Assembly (NCBI RefSeq): GCF_000143965.1
Contig: NC_014365.1
Span: forward strand, 1,453,501-1,517,500
Length of the DNA: 64,000 bases
Source of the DNA: Desulfarculus baarsii DSM 2075
GTDB lineage: Bacteria > Desulfobacterota > Desulfarculia > Desulfarculales > Desulfarculaceae
Direction of reading: 5' to 3'
Shown here piece by piece: positions 60,898 to 64,000 of the stretch. Position 1 is the stretch's first letter. Each line of letters begins with the position of its first letter. Below the pieces are notes generated by a model that searched no databases, had not been told where the DNA came from, and saw nothing but the letters and a program-made list of their open reading frames with translations. The position numbers and the translations under genes are program-made.

Positions 60898-62748
60898 ATG
60901 TGCGAGCAAAAATTCAGGTTGGTCCTTTTGGAGACCTCGGGCAACCAGGCCTATATCTTCGCTGCCAACAAGCTGCGCGAGATCATGGGCGCTTCGCAGA
61001 TCGTGCACGAGGTGGGCACCAAGTTGGTTTGCGAGAGCCTGGATGCCGTCTGCCCGGGCCGGCACAATTTATATTGGCGCGAGCAAGAGCAGTGCGTGGA
61101 GTTCAAGGACGGGCGTCTGTTCGAGGGCGATTGCCAGGCCGAGGTCATGGTGGCGGCCAGCGGCAAGGCCCTGATCCTGGTGGCCGACAACGGCGGCGTT
61201 AAGGACGACTGCCTGGCTAATAAATTGATTCGCGCTTGGTCGCTGCGGGTCTGCCGCTATCTGCCCGGCGTGGACGCCACGGGCGTCTATTCCGCCGCGC
61301 GTTGCTGGAGCGAAGGCGGGGCCGTGGCCGCAGCCAATTTGCAGGCCCACCAGCGTTTCGAGCAGGCACGTTTGCGGCGGCGCGGCCCCTTGGCTCGTTT
61401 TCAGCGCCTGCCGGTGACGGCGGCCTGCGTCAGCAGCGGCGGCCCGGCCAGCGGCTTTTTTAGCGAGACCCCCGGCAAGTCGACCGCCGGCCAAGGCGAG
61501 CCCGCGGCGCAATCAGACAAAAAGGAGCCGCTTTTCGCGGGCTCAAGGACCACCCTGACCAAGCGGCAAAGACAGCGATACAACAAAACGCGGGAAAGGT
61601 TCAACCAGCTCTACGGGCCGGACTGCCGGTTGTTTGGCAACCTGCTGAACCACGACACATTCGACAAAATGGGGGCCGACTGGCTGGCGGTGATCCACGC
61701 CGACGGCAACGGCCTGGGCCAGGTGTTTTTGAACTTCGGAACGCATGTCGGCAAAATCAAGCCAGCCTTGAAAGGCGGCGCGCTCAACCGCGCCTATGTC
61801 GACGCCTATCGCGAGTTTTCGCGCGGCCTGGATGAGTGCGCCCAAAAGGCGTTCAAGCAGGCCCTGCTTGTCTGCAAGGCCCTTGATCTGGTCAAGCGGG
61901 CTGGCGACGATACGTGGCGTTTTCCCATCTTCCCGGTGGTGCTGGGCGGCGACGACCTGACGGTGGTGATGACCGGCGAGCTGGCCTTGCCCTTTTGCGC
62001 GGCGTTTCTGAAGGCGTTTGAAGGGCAAGTGGCAGGGTGGCAGCAAGAATTGCCAGAGGACGATTCGGCCGTCGAGCCCGACGCCATCGTTCAATATATC
62101 TGCCAAAAGGCCCTGGGCGCGCCCCGGCTGGGCATCTGCGCCGGCGTGGCCATCATCAAGCCCCACTTTCCCTTTCACGTGGCCCACGACCTGGCCGAGG
62201 AGCTGCTGCGTTCGGCCAAGCAGGTCAAGGCCAAGGCGCTGGGAAAGCCTTGCTCGGCGCTGGATTTTCACATCCTCCACGATTCGTCGTTCACCAGCCT
62301 GGACGATCTGCGCCAACGCTTGCGGCCCGCGCCAGGCATGCTCCTCCACGCCAAGCCCTACGCCCTGGGCGCGGGCGTGGTGGCGGGCGATGGGGCCGAC
62401 GACGCCGTTGCCCAGTGGCTGGCATGCCACGATTGGGAGCGCTTTTGCTGCGCCGCCCAAGCCCTGCAAACCAAGCTTCCCGACGCCAGTGGCGTGTATA
62501 AACCGATTCTGCCGCCCAGCCAGGCTCACGCCGTGGTCGAAAACATCTGGGCCGTGGATAAGCATGCCGAGAGCGCCTTCCAATATGGGACCATGAAGCG
62601 CTATGGCGATTTTGCCGATGCCTGGCGCGCGGCCACCGGCGACGACTGCCTCTTTTTTTGCGAGTGCGAGGAAAACAAAACCACGCGCTTGACCTATTTC
62701 CTCGACGCCCTGGAGGCCAAGGGTTTCATGGGGGGCAATGATGAATAA
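60898..62748 (+). CDS. cas10: Type III CRISPR effector subunit Cas10 (no HD motif)
   Basis: The 616-residue protein starts FRLVLLETSGNQAYIFAANK and contains two palm-like parts: VIHADGNGLGQVF (about 265-277) and the cyclase motif VVLGGDDLTVVM with G350-G351-D352-D353. Such a motif makes cyclic oligoadenylate when target RNA is bound. The N-terminal HD nuclease motif of many Cas10 proteins is absent and the protein is shorter than most Cmr2. GGGGGTGAG precedes the ATG. It overlaps the next RAMP gene, which points to a type III-D-like or III-B-like module. Confidence 0.85.
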   Translation: MCEQKFRLVLLETSGNQAYIFAANKLREIMGASQIVHEVGTKLVCESLDAVCPGRHNLYWREQEQCVEFKDGRLFEGDCQAEVMVAASGKALILVADNGGVKDDCLANKLIRAWSLRVCRYLPGVDATGVYSAARCWSEGGAVAAANLQAHQRFEQARLRRRGPLARFQRLPVTAACVSSGGPASGFFSETPGKSTAGQGEPAAQSDKKEPLFAGSRTTLTKRQRQRYNKTRERFNQLYGPDCRLFGNLLNHDTFDKMGADWLAVIHADGNGLGQVFLNFGTHVGKIKPALKGGALNRAYVDAYREFSRGLDECAQKAFKQALLVCKALDLVKRAGDDTWRFPIFPVVLGGDDLTVVMTGELALPFCAAFLKAFEGQVAGWQQELPEDDSAVEPDAIVQYICQKALGAPRLGICAGVAIIKPHFPFHVAHDLAEELLRSAKQVKAKALGKPCSALDFHILHDSSFTSLDDLRQRLRPAPGMLLHAKPYALGAGVVAGDGADDAVAQWLACHDWERFCCAAQALQTKLPDASGVYKPILPPSQAHAVVENIWAVDKHAESAFQYGTMKRYGDFADAWRAATGDDCLFFCECEENKTTRLTYFLDALEAKGFMGGNDE

Positions 62749-64000
62749 CGATTGCAAGCTGATCATCCGCATGGACTCCGACTGGCGCGTGGGCCTGGGC
62801 GCGGGCGGCGAGGGCGGCGCGGACCGCCAGGTGCTGCGCGACCATGACGGCCTGCCCTATCTGCCGGCCAAGACCGTCACCGGCCTGTGGCGCGACGGCT
62901 GCGAAATGGTGGCCCAGGCCCTGGACGACATCGCCAACCGCGCGTGCGGCGACGACGACGACAAGCAGACTGGCTGGCGCGGGGCGGTGGCCGATATCTT
63001 TGGCGCGCAGCCGCCCGACTGGGGCGACGTGGCGCAAGAATTGGACGCCCAAGCGGCCAGCCCGGCCCGCCTGAGCGTGCGGCCGGCCCGGTTTTCGCCG
63101 GAGCTGTGCGCGGCCGTGGCCCACAAGCCGGCCCTGCGCGCGGCCTTTTGCTTTTTGCAGCCTGGCGTCAAGATCGACAGCGACAGCGGCCGGGCCCAGG
63201 ATAATCACCTATATTTCAGCGAGACAGCCCGGGCCGGGGCCGAGCTGACGGCCAAGCTGGAGCTGGGCGAGGGTCTGGGCGAGAAGCATCTGGCCTTGCT
63301 CTGGGCCGGGGCCAAGGCCGTGCGGCGCATCGGCGGCGACCGCCGGCGGGGCAAGGGCCGGTGCCGGCTGGAGTTGCGCGGCGCTGTCTGGGATGACCCG
63401 AGCAAGCGGTGGCGAGACCTGCTCGACCCAGAAAATCCGCCCGAGCGCTTGATTCAGCACACACCAAAGCATCCAGACGATCGGCCGGCCGACGACGACG
63501 AACGCTGCCCCGAAGCCACGGCCCAGGCTGGCGGCTGGCAGGCCCTGGATTACCGACTGGAGGCCAACACGCCGCTGGTGGCCGTGCAAACCGTGGCCGG
63601 CAACGTGGTCAAGAGCCTGGATTACGTGCCCGGAACCATGCTGCTGGGCCATCTAGGCCAGGCCCTGCGCGCGGCCACGGGTCAAGACCCGGACAAAGGC
63701 GACATGGCCGTGCGCCGCTGGATCGCCGACGGCCGCGTGGCGCTGACCAACGCCTACCCGGAGGTGGACGGCCAGCCCTCCCTGCCCGCGCCCATGGCCT
63801 TTGAGCGGCCCACGGAAGACGCCGCTGATTGTGCAATAACCGTGCGCAACAGCCTGCTTGCCTCGTCAGGCGACGCGGGCGCGCGGGGCGAAGATGGCGG
63901 GACGCCAGGCGACGTGGTCAAGCAATACAAGGCCTTGCGCGGCGGCTATGTGGCCCAAGACGACGCGGGCGAGACGTTTTATCATCAGCCCAGCCTGGGT
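62738..64000 (+). CDS. Double-RAMP CRISPR effector protein (Csx10-like), partial
   Basis: The frame is open from ATG 62738 (or 62741) to the window edge, 421 codons. The N-terminal RAMP domain has PYLPAKTVTGLWRDGCEMVA and the Gly-rich loop IGGDRRRGKGRCRLEL (about 192-207). A second RAMP-like part begins near residue 265 with YRLEANTPLVAVQ and LDYVPGTMLLGHLGQAL. Two RAMP folds in one chain next to an HD-less Cas10 resemble Csx10 of type III-D systems. It would bind crRNA in the effector. Its start overlaps the cas10 stop. Confidence 0.75.
   Translation, partial: MMNNDCKLIIRMDSDWRVGLGAGGEGGADRQVLRDHDGLPYLPAKTVTGLWRDGCEMVAQALDDIANRACGDDDDKQTGWRGAVADIFGAQPPDWGDVAQELDAQAASPARLSVRPARFSPELCAAVAHKPALRAAFCFLQPGVKIDSDSGRAQDNHLYFSETARAGAELTAKLELGEGLGEKHLALLWAGAKAVRRIGGDRRRGKGRCRLELRGAVWDDPSKRWRDLLDPENPPERLIQHTPKHPDDRPADDDERCPEATAQAGGWQALDYRLEANTPLVAVQTVAGNVVKSLDYVPGTMLLGHLGQALRAATGQDPDKGDMAVRRWIADGRVALTNAYPEVDGQPSLPAPMAFERPTEDAADCAITVRNSLLASSGDAGARGEDGGTPGDVVKQYKALRGGYVAQDDAGETFYHQPSLG

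Noticed and set aside
60638-64000. CRISPR array near cas10
   Set aside because: No regularly spaced repeats are visible on either side of the Cas genes inside the window.

Overview
The window reads as chromosome of a GC-rich, Gram-negative, probably anaerobic bacterium. Outer-membrane genes (TonB-dependent receptor, type II secretion, LapA/LapB, beta-barrel protein), an octaheme cytochrome c, folate C1 enzymes, a DsrE-family protein with a likely selenocysteine, and a type III CRISPR effector fit a Desulfobacterota (former Deltaproteobacteria) genome best, possibly Desulfarculus-like. That placement is inference; there is no 16S or other phylogenetic marker here.

Layout. 1-9022: a thiolase cut by the window edge, a WYL-type regulator, then a + strand run of UPF0280, metallophosphoesterase, HIT protein, lapA, lapB, mutS and a cell-wall amidase. 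9151-13944: a complete branched-chain amino acid (Liv) ABC transporter operon. 14043-16121: an AT-richer acetyltransferase, tRNA-Gly(TCC) and purA. 16232-21439: a chemoreceptor, a PAS histidine kinase, about 840 bases without a convincing gene, and an XRE/S24-fold regulator that has lost the Ser/Lys cleavage dyad. 21708-30639: a small beta-barrel protein, then a minus-strand regulon of an AraC regulator, TonB-dependent receptor, MptD-type ECF S component, EcfT, a fused double ECF ATPase and two tandem related methyltransferases. Together these can form an uptake route across both membranes for an unknown, possibly methylated, ligand.

30882-40709: a DUF486 protein, a methyltransferase, a large PAS/GAF hybrid histidine kinase, a short DsrE-family gene with an in-frame TGA in a U-x-x-C motif followed at once by a hairpin that fits a bacterial SECIS, panB/panE (pantothenate), folD plus a separate cyclodeaminase (C1-folate), and queE. 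40724-43551: an octaheme cytochrome c with two small partner genes, and a ferritin.

43872-59617: a secretion block. A secreted M6-type metalloprotease lies next to a secreted protein that looks like an M6 pro-domain encoded on its own, then an STN-domain protein and type II secretion genes. gspE-F-G-H-I-J-K-L run on the + strand. gspD, a minimal gspO, gspM and gspC run on the minus strand and converge on gspL with overlapping stop codons. The protease is a plausible substrate of this machine. 59822-64000: a phosphoglycerate mutase, then a Cas10 with GGDD cyclase motif but no N-terminal HD motif, overlapping a double-RAMP (Csx10-like) gene that runs off the window. No CRISPR array is visible.
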